Shown one piece after another: positions 24,509-32,630 of a stretch of 48,608 bases of DNA (the stretch's first letter is position 1; every line of letters starts with the position of its first letter). The stretch is from an uncultured Eggerthellaceae bacterium (lineage in GTDB: Bacteria; Actinomycetota; Coriobacteriia; Coriobacteriales; Eggerthellaceae): contig CAJTVP010000013.1 in NCBI GenBank assembly GCA_910580205.1, positions 1 to 48,608 of the forward strand. The letters run 5' to 3'. A model generated the notes under the pieces. That model saw nothing but the letters and a program-made list of their open reading frames with translations, searched no databases and was not told the DNA's origin. The translations under genes and the position numbers were made by a program.

Positions 24509-25849
24509 TCACGGGCGGACGCGCTCGTCGATGAAGCGGGAGGCTTTGTGCTCGGAGGAGGTGCCCAGCTTGCCCGCGTCATACACGATCACCTTCGCGG
24601 GACGCACGCCGGTGTGAGCCTTGAGCGCCGCGCCCACGCGGGCGGCCACGGCGTCGAAGGGCTCATCAGAGCCTTGAGCGCGCTCGACGGACACTTCATA
24701 GCGGGTGGAATAATTCTCATCATAGACGCGGATGGAGTATTCGCCGGTGAGGCCCGCTTCAGCGCGCACCACGTATTCAACGTCCGTGGGGAACACGTTC
24801 ACCGCGCCCACGATGAACATCTCATCTTTGCGCCCGGTCACGTGGATGCGCGCCAAGGTGCGCCCGCAGGTGCAGGGCTCCGTGCTCACGTATCCGATGT
24901 CTCCCGTGCGGAAGCGGATCATCGGGCGCGCCTTCTTGCAGAGCGTGGTGTAGACCAGCTCCCCGGTGCTTCCTGGCTCAAGGACTTCTCCGGTCTCCGG
25001 ATCCACCGTCTCCACCAGGATCTGATCTTCCACGATGTGAAGGCCATCGTGCGCTTCGCAGGCCGCCGCGCACGCGCCATAGATGTCGGACAGCCCGAAG
25101 AAGTCCACCACCTTCGCGCCCCACAGCTCTTCAATGGCCTTCCGCGTGGAGGGGATGGAGCCGCCCGGCTCGCCGGCCACGATGATGGTGTGGATGTTGA
25201 AGTCCTCTTTCGGGTCGAAGCCCTTCTCCTTCGCCTTCTCACCCAGCGTCCAAGCGTAGGAGGGAGAGGTCCAGATGATCGTGGGCTGGTACTGCTTGAG
25301 CACGAAGAGCAGCCGGTCAGAGGGCACGGCGCCCACCCAGATGGCCAGCGCGCCCAACCGCTGAGCGCCGATGACGTCGGGGCCGCCCACGTACAGCGCG
25401 AAATTGAGCCCGTGGACGTAGCGGTCGTTGGGGCGCATGCCCGCCTGCCAGAACAGGCGCGCTTCGGTATCCTGCCACAGATCGAAATCCTCCTGGGTGA
25501 AGGGGCTCACCGTGGGCACGCCCGTGGAGCCGGAGGAGGTGGCCATGAAGATGACCTCCTCTTCGGGGACGGAGCACATCTCGCCGAAGAAGCTGCCGAC
25601 GTGCTGGGTGTCCCGTTCGGTCTTCTTGTCGATGAATGGGAATCGCTCAAGGTCCTCAAGGGCCCGGATGTCTTCGGGCTTCACGCCCGCCTCGTCGAAG
25701 GAGCGCTTGTACCAGACCGTGTTCTCATAGGCGTAGGCGACCATCTCCTGCAAACGCTCAAGCTGCATGGCGCGAAGCTCTTCGCGGGGCATGCACTCGA
25801 TCTCAGGATCGTAGTACTTCTGATCGTAGGGGATGTTCTTCAACGCCAT
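24509..25849 (-). CDS. Phenylacetate-CoA ligase family protein (aryl-CoA ligase)
   Basis: The 446-residue adenylate-forming enzyme resembles PaaK. It has the P-loop SSGSTGVPTVSPFT (from ~105), LSDIYG and FRTGDIG typical of the family, an EPCTCGRTLARI segment with the paired cysteines often seen in PaaK, and the C-terminal KDEMFIVGAVNVFPTDVE block. It would activate an aryl or other carboxylic acid as an AMP ester and then a CoA thioester. ATG 25849 has GAGGAG at SD distance; an in-frame ATG at 25897 lacks support. It is followed by the HTH-less LysR-like gene. In anaerobes such ligases may serve aromatic-acid catabolism or 2-oxoacid metabolism; the substrate is not determined. Confidence 0.9.
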   Translation of the reverse strand: MALKNIPYDQKYYDPEIECMPREELRAMQLERLQEMVAYAYENTVWYKRSFDEAGVKPEDIRALEDLERFPFIDKKTERDTQHVGSFFGEMCSVPEEEVIFMATSSGSTGVPTVSPFTQEDFDLWQDTEARLFWQAGMRPNDRYVHGLNFALYVGGPDVIGAQRLGALAIWVGAVPSDRLLFVLKQYQPTIIWTSPSYAWTLGEKAKEKGFDPKEDFNIHTIIVAGEPGGSIPSTRKAIEELWGAKVVDFFGLSDIYGACAAACEAHDGLHIVEDQILVETVDPETGEVLEPGSTGELVYTTLCKKARPMIRFRTGDIGYVSTEPCTCGRTLARIHVTGRKDEMFIVGAVNVFPTDVEYVVRAEAGLTGEYSIRVYDENYSTRYEVSVERAQGSDEPFDAVAARVGAALKAHTGVRPAKVIVYDAGKLGTSSEHKASRFIDERVRP

Positions 25850-25983
25850 GGTCGCTCCTCGTGGTCCTTCGGAATGTGCGAGGACCCATGAAACCAAAAG
25901 CGCGCCGTCATCACAAGGTCAAACGCCATTGCGATCAGCGAACGACGTCCATCTGCAGAACCGATGACCTGGGCCAGGAGAGG

Positions 25984-26015
25984 AAAAAGCCCCGCGAACG
26001 GGGCGTTCGCAGGGC
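25984..26015 (-). terminator. Rho-independent terminator of the lipoprotein gene
   Basis: Read on the minus strand: GCCCTGCGAAC-GCCCC-GTTCGCGGGGC followed by TTTTT. The 11-bp stem has one G-U wobble that forms only in the minus-strand RNA, which fixes the direction. It lies 36 bases past the lipoprotein stop and before the ligase gene. Confidence 0.85.
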
Positions 26016-26051
26016 TCATCGAACCTGATGCGGCGCAGATGCGCGAAGGGC

Positions 26052-26615
26052 TTAGCCCATGAGCGCGCTTTGCAGCTCCTGTTCGGCGCCGGGCGCCGGC
26101 TCCCAGGTGTTGCCGTTGCGCACGTATTCGATGGTGATGGGCTCATGGGTCTCGACCGGGGCGGCCTGGATGGTCTCCATGATCTTGTTGCCCGCCCATT
26201 GCTTGATCTCATCGGGGGTCATGTTCGCGAACTGGTCGACGTTGTCCATCATCTCATCCTGGAGGTTCTCCAGGGAATCCTCCACTTCGCTGAAGTTCTT
26301 GGAGCTCAACGTGACGACCGCTTCGGCGGTGTTGCCGTTCACGGTCACGCTGTCGACGGTGCCGTCGAACCCTTCGAGCACCGCTTTGACGACCTGCTCA
26401 GATGTGAGGCCCACCTGGTTCATGACGGACTCTGGGAACGCTGAGGAGTACTGGTCTATCAGCTCCGCGTCCATGTTCTTCAGCTGGTCGAGCTCTTGGG
26501 TCAGGGACTCTTTGATGACCTCTTCGCTGTTGTCCGCGCATCCGGTGAGCGCGCCGAGCGAAAGCGCCATCACTGCGCTCATGGCCAGAGCTGCCAACGC
26601 CTTGCTTGCCTTCAT
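26052..26615 (-). CDS. Putative lipoprotein with DUF-like helical domain
   Basis: The 187-residue protein begins MKASKALAALAMSAVMALSL and has a lipobox ending ALTGC, so it is exported and lipid-anchored at C27. The mature part starts ADNSEEVIKESLTQELD and is acidic and mainly helical, with a short hydrophobic-rich C-terminal stretch (HEPITIEYVRNGNTWEPAPG). It resembles the DUF5105-like lipoproteins common in Gram-positives, but I assign no function. The SD AGGAGGAGAACC supports ATG 26615. The leader carries a 7-bp hairpin (26641-26657), with TATACT at 26670-26675 on the minus strand as a possible -10. A clear terminator follows. Confidence 0.85.
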   Translation of the reverse strand: MKASKALAALAMSAVMALSLGALTGCADNSEEVIKESLTQELDQLKNMDAELIDQYSSAFPESVMNQVGLTSEQVVKAVLEGFDGTVDSVTVNGNTAEAVVTLSSKNFSEVEDSLENLQDEMMDNVDQFANMTPDEIKQWAGNKIMETIQAAPVETHEPITIEYVRNGNTWEPAPGAEQELQSALMG

Positions 26616-26640
26616 CTTGGTTCTCCTCCTGTTGGATTTC

Positions 26641-26657
26641 GAGGCTCCCCGAGCCTC
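26641..26657 (-). promoter_or_regulatory. 5' leader hairpin of the lipoprotein mRNA
   Basis: GAGGCTC-CCC-GAGCCTC is a perfect 7-bp stem with a three-base loop, located between the likely -10 box (26670-26675, minus) and the lipoprotein SD. It may stabilise the 5' end; no ligand or regulator is implied. Confidence 0.4.
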
Positions 26658-26809
26658 CCTTGGCATCGAAGTATAAGCCGGATGCTCACTTATCCGTTCC
26701 TTTGTGGATTATTTGTAGGATTTGGAGTGGAAGACGGCATTCCATCGCTTCTCCATCTCCAAGCGTTACCATTTCGTTTCCAAAATGACCGCAGTCCAAA
26801 CGGAGATGA

Positions 26810-27979
26810 ATGCAGCTGATAGTCGGCACAAAGGCGGAACGCATGGCGATGCGCGCAGGCGCATCGCTTCTGCTCGCAGGCGCCTTGCTGTTCTCAGGGC
26901 TGCCCGCCGCGTCCCCCGCTTTCGCTGATGAAGGGGAGGAGCTCTCCACCGCTGAGCAGCTGGACGCGCTCCGCAGCCGGGCGAACTCCATCAAGTCCTC
27001 CATCGATGCGCTCCAAACGGAGCTGAACCAAGCCAACGAAGAGTATGAGGCGGCGCTGGACGCGCGGCGGGTGGCCGCCAAGGCCATGCGCGAAGCGAAG
27101 GTCAAGATAGATTCTTCCCAGGAGAAGATGGAGAAGCTCCAGGCCCAGATAGAGGCGCTGGCTTCCACCATGTATAAAAGCGACAAGTCAGGCGCCAGCT
27201 CCAATTACGTGAACGTCCTTTTGGGCGCCAACACCTTCACGGATTTCATGAACGGCGTTGACATGATGGAGCGCGTGAGCGACAGCCATGCGGAGCTGGT
27301 CGAGGAATGCCGTCAGGTGAAGGAAGAGGCCGAAGCCGCCCATGCCGAGTTCGACCGGCAGAAGGTGGAGGCTGATGAGAATCTGGCCCGTGCGCGCGAG
27401 ATGAAGCTGGAGATCGGGGAGAAGCAGGGACGCCTGTCCGCGGAAGCGGCCAGCGTGGCCTCTGACATAGCTGATACCGAAGCCCAGGCGGAGCTGGAAG
27501 CCGAAGCCGCGGCCCGCGCTGAGGCCGCCGCCCGGGCCGCAGCCCAGGCCTTCGCCGCCAGCATGTCGGCCCAGGGCGGCCGCGACGTGGGCAACGGCTT
27601 CTTCGCGAATCCGTGCCCGGATGCGTGGGAGTCCAGCGGGTATGGCTGGCGCGAGTTCGATCAGAAGTTCCACCTGGGGACGGATATGGCCGCCCCCATG
27701 GGCGCGCCCATCTACGCCGCCGAATCCGGCACGGTGATCGGGGCCAGCCAGGATGGCGGCTACCACGGCGGCGCTGGCAACTTCGTCACCATCGCCCACG
27801 GCAATGGCCTGGTCACCAAGTATTTCCACTGCTCCGCCGTGTTCGTGGAGCCGGGCGACCGCGTGGAGCGCGGCCAGAACATCGCGGCGGTGGGCTCCAC
27901 GGGCAAATCCACCGGACCCCATCTGCACTTCCAAGTGGAAGTGAACGGCGTGGCGGTCTGCCCCTATGATTATCTGTGA
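26810..27979 (+). CDS. Secreted coiled-coil M23 endopeptidase (murein hydrolase)
   Basis: The 389-residue protein has a signal peptide (RAGASLLLAGALLFSG, cleavage near ASPAFA), a long coiled coil (~45-250) and a C-terminal M23/LytM domain with zinc ligands H288 and D292 (HLGTDMAAP) and the H371-x-H373 pair (GPHLHF). The coil contains the segment NYVNVLLGANTFTDFMNGVDMM, like that of PcsB/CwlO-type hydrolases controlled by FtsEX. It should cut peptide cross-links in peptidoglycan during growth or division. ATG 26810 has GGAG four bases upstream; ATG 26843, preceded by AAAGGCGG, is an equally sensible start and would shorten the N-region by 11 residues. Glu/Ala-rich low complexity occupies ~225-250. 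Confidence 0.92.
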   Translation: MQLIVGTKAERMAMRAGASLLLAGALLFSGLPAASPAFADEGEELSTAEQLDALRSRANSIKSSIDALQTELNQANEEYEAALDARRVAAKAMREAKVKIDSSQEKMEKLQAQIEALASTMYKSDKSGASSNYVNVLLGANTFTDFMNGVDMMERVSDSHAELVEECRQVKEEAEAAHAEFDRQKVEADENLARAREMKLEIGEKQGRLSAEAASVASDIADTEAQAELEAEAAARAEAAARAAAQAFAASMSAQGGRDVGNGFFANPCPDAWESSGYGWREFDQKFHLGTDMAAPMGAPIYAAESGTVIGASQDGGYHGGAGNFVTIAHGNGLVTKYFHCSAVFVEPGDRVERGQNIAAVGSTGKSTGPHLHFQVEVNGVAVCPYDYL

Positions 27980-28007
27980 ACTTGAAGCAAACTCCCTGCT
28001 GACGCTT

Positions 28008-28013
28008 TATAAT
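28008..28013 (+). promoter_or_regulatory. -10 box (TATAAT) before tRNA-Arg and argS
   Basis: A perfect TATAAT lies 31 bases before the tRNA-Arg gene. The best upstream -35 candidate, TTGAAG (27982-27987), is 20 bp away, which is long. No other promoter is visible between here and argS. Confidence 0.55.
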
Positions 28014-28044
28014 GCCTATCCACGATAGGTTGACGATATCTGAT

Positions 28045-28120
28045 GCGCCCATGGCTCAATGGATAGAGCATCGGACTTCTAATCCGGCGGTTGCAGGTTC
28101 GAGTCCTGCTGGGCGCACCA
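28045..28120 (+). tRNA. tRNA-Arg (anticodon TCT)
   Basis: The acceptor GCGCCCA pairs with TGGGCGC, the anticodon stem is TCGGA/TCCGG with loop CTTCTAA (anticodon TCT, decoding AGA), the T loop is TTCGAGT, and CCA is encoded. It lies 43 bases before argS, with no terminator or promoter visible in the gap. The tRNA is therefore probably processed out of the argS leader transcript. Confidence 0.96.
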
Positions 28121-28163
28121 GGTATCTTCGGCTGTCACCGACGTCCCCATTAGGAGGAACAAG

Positions 28164-29915
28164 ATGGATATCCGCGCTTCTCTGCAAGAGATCATCGACG
28201 CCGCCATCAAGGCGGCTGTGGAAGACGGCTCCCTTCCGCTGGATGAGGCCCCTGAAAGCGCCCTTGAGCGTCCCCGTGACGAAGAGAACGGCGACTGGGC
28301 TTCCACCGTGGCCATGCGCTCGGCCAAGCGCGCCAAGATGGCGCCTCGCGACGTGGCGGCCATCATCGTGGAGCATATCCCGGACAACGCCATGATCCAG
28401 TCCGTTGAGATCGCCGGCCCTGGCTTCATCAACATCCGCCTGGCTGATTCCGAGCTCCAACAGGTCGTGTGCGTCGTCCGTGAACAAGGGGACGATTACG
28501 GCCGCGGCACCATCCCGGAGGGGGAGCGCAAGATCAACCTGGAATACGTCTCCGCTAATCCCACTGGTCCTTTCCATGTGGGCCACGGGCGCTGGGCCGC
28601 GCTGGGGGACGCCATGGCGCGCGTGATGCGCCATGCGGGCTATGACGTCTACGAGGAGTTCTACATCAACGACCACGGCACGCAGATGGATGTGTTCGGC
28701 AACTCCGTGGCCGTTCGCTACATGCAGCTTCTGGGCCATGACGTCGAGATGCCGGAGCAATGCTACGGCGGCAGCTACGTGGCTGATATCGCCCAGGGCA
28801 TCATCGACCGCGATGGGCGCAAGTACGAGGATATGACCGATGAGGAACGCACCGAGGTCTTCCGTGAGATGGCCTATGAGGAGATGTTGGCCCTCCAGCA
28901 CCGCGTGATGGACCGCATGGGCACCACCTTCGACAAGTGGTTCTCCGAGCGCAGCCTGTACGTGGAGGATGAGAACGGCGAGAGCCCCGTCAGCCGCTCG
29001 CTCAAAGCCATGGAGGACAAGGGCTACGTCAAGGAAGAGGATGGCGCCATCTGGTTCCGCTCCTCTGATCTGGGCGATGAGAAAGACCGCGTCATGATCA
29101 AGGCCAACGGCGAGATGACGTACTTCATGTCGGATGTGGCCTACCACTACGACAAGAAGATGCGCGGGTTCGATCATCTGATCAACATCTGGGGCGCGGA
29201 CCATCATGGGTATGTGAAGCGCTGCGAATGCATGCTGGAAGCCTGGGGCTGGCCGGGGGATCTTGAGATCGTCCTCGGGCAGCTGGTGAACCTGTATCGG
29301 GATGGCGAAGCGGTGCGCATGTCCAAGCGCACCGGGGAGATGGTCACGTTGGAGGAGCTTCTGGACGAGGTGGGCGTGGACGCCACGCGCTATCTCATGC
29401 TCTCGCGCTCGTCTGACCAGCCCATCGACTTCGACATCGAGGTGGCGAAGAAGAAGGACGCCTCCAACCCCGTCTACTACGTGCAGTACGCCCATGCGCG
29501 CATCTGCTCCATCTTGCGCAAGGCCGCTCCTGAGGCGCTGGCGAAAGAGGAGGAGTCCGGCGCCATCACCATGGGGGACCTGGCGAAGAAGGTGGTCCCG
29601 GAAGACGTGGACCTCTCTCCGCTCACGCATCCGGCAGAGCTCGCGCTCATGCGGAAGATCGCGGACTTCGCGGATTTCGTGGCCTTGGCCGCTCGCGACC
29701 GCGCGCCGTTCCGCATGACCCACTACGCGCAGGATCTGGCCAGCCTCTTCCACGGGTTCTACACGGATTGCCGCGTGCTCACGGACGACGACAATGAGCC
29801 GCGTCCCGCTGACGACCCGGTGCGCCAGGCGCGTCTGGCTCTCTGCGATGCCACGCGCATCATGCTGGCGCTCGTGCTGGGGCTTCTGGGCGTGACCGCG
29901 CCGGAGAGGATGTAG
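28164..29915 (+). CDS. argS: Arginyl-tRNA synthetase
   Basis: The 583-residue class Ia synthetase has the N-terminal Add1 tRNA-binding domain (~1-110) and the HIGH motif as HVGH in SANPTGPFHVGHGR. A KMSK-like loop (AVRMSKRTGEMVTLEELL) is also present, and the C-terminal DALR anticodon-binding domain runs from ~460 to the end (VQYAHARICSILRKA). It charges tRNA-Arg with arginine. AGGAGG before ATG is a strong SD. The gene for a cognate tRNA lies immediately upstream on the same transcript. Confidence 0.97.
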   Translation: MDIRASLQEIIDAAIKAAVEDGSLPLDEAPESALERPRDEENGDWASTVAMRSAKRAKMAPRDVAAIIVEHIPDNAMIQSVEIAGPGFINIRLADSELQQVVCVVREQGDDYGRGTIPEGERKINLEYVSANPTGPFHVGHGRWAALGDAMARVMRHAGYDVYEEFYINDHGTQMDVFGNSVAVRYMQLLGHDVEMPEQCYGGSYVADIAQGIIDRDGRKYEDMTDEERTEVFREMAYEEMLALQHRVMDRMGTTFDKWFSERSLYVEDENGESPVSRSLKAMEDKGYVKEEDGAIWFRSSDLGDEKDRVMIKANGEMTYFMSDVAYHYDKKMRGFDHLINIWGADHHGYVKRCECMLEAWGWPGDLEIVLGQLVNLYRDGEAVRMSKRTGEMVTLEELLDEVGVDATRYLMLSRSSDQPIDFDIEVAKKKDASNPVYYVQYAHARICSILRKAAPEALAKEEESGAITMGDLAKKVVPEDVDLSPLTHPAELALMRKIADFADFVALAARDRAPFRMTHYAQDLASLFHGFYTDCRVLTDDDNEPRPADDPVRQARLALCDATRIMLALVLGLLGVTAPERM

Positions 29916-29928
29916 TTTCCGTTGCCCC

Positions 29929-29957
29929 TTGCGCGCGCGGTGCGCACATCCTATAAT
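29929..29957 (+). promoter_or_regulatory. Promoter of tRNA-His
   Basis: TTGCGC (29929-29934), a 17-bp spacer, and TATAAT (29952-29957). It begins 13 bases after the argS stop. Confidence 0.7.
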
Positions 29958-29980
29958 CCCGTCTTGCGCTTTTCGCATCG

Positions 29981-30017
29981 GCATCCGCGAGCCCTCATGA
30001 AGAGCTCGCTCGGATGC
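29981..30017 (+). other. Leader hairpin of the tRNA-His precursor
   Basis: GCATCCGCGAGC pairs with GCTCG-CT-CGGATGC around an 11-base loop: 12 pairs with a two-base bulge. It lies between the promoter and the tRNA, so the precursor carries a stable 5' structure that RNase P removes. Function unknown. Confidence 0.5.
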
Positions 30018-30026
30018 GCAGGAGAT

Positions 30027-30104
30027 GGTGGCTGTAGTTCAGTCGGCTAGAATGCCAGATTGTGGCTCTGGAGGTCGTGGGTTCAAGTCCCATCAGCCAC
30101 CCCA
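30027..30104 (+). tRNA. tRNA-His (anticodon GTG)
   Basis: The acceptor GTGGCTG pairs with CAGCCAC, and the extra G-1 (30027) faces discriminator C, the identity mark of tRNA-His. The anticodon stem is CCAGA/TCTGG with loop TTGTGGC (anticodon GTG), and CCA is encoded. It is the first of three tRNA genes before the antiporter. Confidence 0.96.
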
Positions 30105-30140
30105 TTTCCCTTCGCGGGGAAGCGCAGGCGAAATGCCTCC

Positions 30141-30169
30141 TTGCAGACGCGCGAGTGTTCGCCTACAAT
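30141..30169 (+). promoter_or_regulatory. Promoter of tRNA-Lys
   Basis: TTGCAG (30141-30146), a 17-bp spacer, and TACAAT (30164-30169), ending 28 bases before tRNA-Lys. The spacing is ideal. Confidence 0.65.
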
Positions 30170-30197
30170 ATCGTCCGCTGCTTTGAGCAGCGCACAA

Positions 30198-30273
30198 GCG
30201 CCATTAGCTTAGTTGGTAGAGCAGGGGACTCTTAATCCCAAGGTCGAAGGTTCGAGTCCTTCATGGCGCACCA
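30198..30273 (+). tRNA. tRNA-Lys (anticodon CTT)
   Basis: The acceptor GCGCCAT pairs with ATGGCGC, the anticodon stem is GGGGA/TCCCA with loop CTCTTAA (anticodon CTT, decoding AAG), the T loop is TTCGAGT, and CCA is encoded. It has its own promoter. Confidence 0.96.
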
Positions 30274-30312
30274 CGAAACGTTCGCGACCGGCATCTTGTC
30301 GGTCGCGTTTCG
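30274..30312 (+). terminator. Hairpin between tRNA-Lys and the next tRNA
   Basis: CGAAACG-(3-base bulge)-CGACCG pairs with CGGTCGCGTTTCG around a ~9-base loop, starting right after the encoded CCA. It may end the tRNA-Lys transcript or serve as a processing site; there is no T-run. The following tRNA lies six bases further. Confidence 0.4.
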
Positions 30313-30318
30313 CAAGAA

Positions 30319-30393
30319 GGGCCCTTAGCTCAATGGTGGAGCAGAGGACTCATAATCCTTTGGTTGCAGGTTCGAATCCTGCAGGGCCCACCA
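30319..30393 (+). tRNA. tRNA with CAT anticodon, probably tRNA-Ile2
   Basis: The acceptor GGGCCCT pairs with AGGGCCC, the anticodon stem is GAGGA/TCCTT (with a closing wobble) and the loop CTCATAA, and CCA is encoded. A CAT anticodon means elongator Met, initiator Met or lysidine-modified Ile2. The 5' half, with CTTAGCTCA and GAGCAG before the anticodon arm, resembles tRNA-Ile2 of other bacteria, and the acceptor is fully paired, which excludes initiator. Ile2 is favoured but elongator Met is not excluded. Confidence 0.85.
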
Positions 30394-30437
30394 ACATGCC
30401 GGTCATATGAACGCAGTTGAAACAGGGGAGTGACGGC

Positions 30438-32465
30438 TTGGAGACACTGACGCTCGTGTTGCTGCTGGTCATCGCGGTGCTCATCTCCGCTGTGGCCGAC
30501 CGGCTCATCCCGCGTGTGTCCCTGCCGCTCATCCAAGTGGCCCTTGGCATCATCATCGCGCTGTTCGCGCGCGGCAACATCGTGATCGAGCTGGAGCCGG
30601 ACCTGTTCCTGGTGCTCTTCATCGCGCCCCTCCTTTATATAGAAGCGAAGAACGCGGATAAGGCGATCCTATGGCGCAACCGCGGCCCCATCATGTCCCT
30701 GGCCGTTGGGCTGGTCATCGTCACCATGCTCATCATCGGCTTCACGCTGAACGCCGTCATGCCCGCCATCTCGCTGGCGGCCGCGTTCGCTCTGGGCGCC
30801 GCGTTGGGCCCCACGGATGCCGTGGCGGTCACATCCCTCTCCAAGCAGGTGAGCATCCCGGAACGGCAGTGGGGCGTGCTCAAAGGCGAGCTGCTCTTGA
30901 ACGACGCCTCCGGCATCGTGTGCTTCCAGTTCGCCATCGCGGCAGCGGCTTCCGGCGCGTTCTCCATCGTGGGCGCGGCGGAGAGCTTCGTCGTGGAGTT
31001 CGCCGGCGGTCTGGCTTTCGGGTTCGCCATCGGGTATCTGGCGAACTGGGTCTTGCGCAAGATCCGGGACATCGGCGTGGAATCCATCACGTTCCATGTG
31101 CTGTTCGAGGTCTGCGTGCCCTTCGTGGTCTATCTGGCCGCGGGCGCGTTCCATGTGAGCGGCATCATCGCGGTGGTGGTGGCGGGGCTCGTGAACGTCA
31201 TCGCTCCACGCACAGTGAGCCCGTCCATCGCGCACATGAACATCGTGTCGTCGAGCGTGTGGCAGGTCATCTCCTTCACGTTGAATGGCATCGTCTTCGT
31301 GCTTCTGGGCACCCAGATCCCCACGGCCATGTTCTTCACGTGGGAGGATGATTCCATCTCCAATGGCACGCTTCTGGGGCTGGTGGCGCTCGTCACCGTG
31401 CTCCTGATGGGGACGCGATTCCTCTGGTGCACCGCCATGGAGTTCTGGCATGCCCGGCGCACGGAAGGCGCGCGCTTCTCCAAGCGCAACGTCCGCAACG
31501 CGCTCGTGGTGACGCTCTGCGGCGCGAAGGGGACCATCACGCTCTCCATCCTGTTCACCATCCCGGTGTTCCTGGCCACGGGCATGCGCTTCCCTGAACG
31601 CAGCCTCCTCATCTTCGTGGGGTGCGGAGTCATCCTCTGCACGCTCCTTCTGGCTACGTTCGTCGTGCCGCTGGTGGCGCCGAAGCGGGAGCGCAAGAAG
31701 TCGGAGATCCAAGAGCGGCAGAACTACTTCGAATGCCTGGCGGACATCCTGCGCAACGTGATCGAGGGCCTCACCGCCCAGCAGACGCGTGAGAACCTGA
31801 CCGCCACGCGCCGCGTGATCCAGATCTACCAAGATCGCCTGGAAGACACGAAGAACATGACCGGCGCTGATACTTCACCTGATATGGAGCTGCGCTGCGA
31901 TGCCCTTGAGTGGGAGCAGGAGCACACGCTCTCCCTGATCGAGCAGGGAGAGGTCTCCCATGACATCGGCTATGAGTACATCGGGCGCTTGGAGCGGATG
32001 GAGCGCTATGCCCGCCACCGAGGCGATCGCTTCTCGCCGAAGAGGATCGCAGCGCTCACCCACGCGCTCATCGCGCGCGCTCGGCAGAGGATCTTGCGCC
32101 TGCTGCCTCAGGCGGCGCACACGGACAACACCGAAGAGATGCGCGCGTTGCAGCTGAAGACCTATGCGCACGTCGTGGGCATCTTGCAAGAGATGATCCA
32201 GGAGGAGGACACGCTCACCGAAGACGTGAGCCGGATCTTGGTGGAATACGAGACGGCGCTCGCGGCGCTGCGCCGCCGCAATCCCAGCGTGACCACTTCC
32301 TTCAAGATCCTCGACCAGACCGATGACATCCGCCGGCTCGCTTATCAGCTGGAGCTTGAGGAGATCCAGCGCATGTATGAGCGCGAGCGCATCGATCGCC
32401 ATGCAGCCAAGAACATGCGCGACAACGTGTATCTCATGCAGATGGACCTGGATGACGCCCTTTGA
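30438..32465 (+). CDS. Na+/H+ antiporter, CPA1/NhaP family
   Basis: The 675-residue protein has about 12 membrane helices in the first ~420 residues. It has the CPA1 signature ALGPTDAVAV and the LLNDASGIVCFQFA motif with the Asp of the ion path, and GAKGTITLSI near helix 10. The C-terminal ~240 residues form a soluble, charged, mainly helical domain, probably regulatory. It exchanges protons for Na+ (or K+), contributing to pH and salt balance. TTG 30438 is selected because GGGGAG lies seven bases upstream and the hydrophobic first helix follows; TTG 30417 has no SD. It stands immediately after the tRNA cluster. Confidence 0.9.
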   Translation: METLTLVLLLVIAVLISAVADRLIPRVSLPLIQVALGIIIALFARGNIVIELEPDLFLVLFIAPLLYIEAKNADKAILWRNRGPIMSLAVGLVIVTMLIIGFTLNAVMPAISLAAAFALGAALGPTDAVAVTSLSKQVSIPERQWGVLKGELLLNDASGIVCFQFAIAAAASGAFSIVGAAESFVVEFAGGLAFGFAIGYLANWVLRKIRDIGVESITFHVLFEVCVPFVVYLAAGAFHVSGIIAVVVAGLVNVIAPRTVSPSIAHMNIVSSSVWQVISFTLNGIVFVLLGTQIPTAMFFTWEDDSISNGTLLGLVALVTVLLMGTRFLWCTAMEFWHARRTEGARFSKRNVRNALVVTLCGAKGTITLSILFTIPVFLATGMRFPERSLLIFVGCGVILCTLLLATFVVPLVAPKRERKKSEIQERQNYFECLADILRNVIEGLTAQQTRENLTATRRVIQIYQDRLEDTKNMTGADTSPDMELRCDALEWEQEHTLSLIEQGEVSHDIGYEYIGRLERMERYARHRGDRFSPKRIAALTHALIARARQRILRLLPQAAHTDNTEEMRALQLKTYAHVVGILQEMIQEEDTLTEDVSRILVEYETALAALRRRNPSVTTSFKILDQTDDIRRLAYQLELEEIQRMYERERIDRHAAKNMRDNVYLMQMDLDDAL

Positions 32466-32486
32466 TCCTTTCTGAGGATCTTCGGC

Positions 32487-32515
32487 TTGATTCGAGAACG
32501 CGAAGCGGTTAGAAT
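32487..32515 (+). promoter_or_regulatory. Promoter of tRNA-Val
   Basis: TTGATT (32487-32492), a 17-bp spacer, and TAGAAT (32510-32515), beginning just after a small GATCCT/AGGATC hairpin at the end of the antiporter gene (32464-32480). Confidence 0.6.
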
Positions 32516-32548
32516 ACGCGAACGCAGTGATTCCGTCATTGCGGATCC

Positions 32549-32623
32549 GGTCGCTTGGCTCAGCGGGAGAGCATCGCCTTCACACGGCGGGGGTCACAGG
32601 TTCAAATCCTGTAGCGACCACCA
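32549..32623 (+). tRNA. tRNA-Val (anticodon CAC)
   Basis: The acceptor GGTCGCT pairs with AGCGACC, the anticodon stem is TCGCC/GGCGG with loop TTCACAC (anticodon CAC, decoding GTG), the T loop is TTCAAAT, and CCA is encoded. It is flanked by its own promoter and a terminator. Confidence 0.95.
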
Positions 32624-32630
32624 TGAACCC

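Noticed and set aside
25863..25886. GGTCCT-N12-AGGACC inverted repeat before the CoA-ligase gene as an operator
   Set aside because: Only six-base arms, and one arm lies close to the RBS region. It could be chance in GC-rich DNA, so it was not reported as a feature.
23894..25891. A 665-codon open frame on the plus strand opposite the LysR-like and CoA-ligase genes
   Set aside because: It lies antisense to two genes with clear family motifs, has His/Arg/Gly-rich composition typical of the reverse frame of GC-rich genes, and has no SD or family motif.
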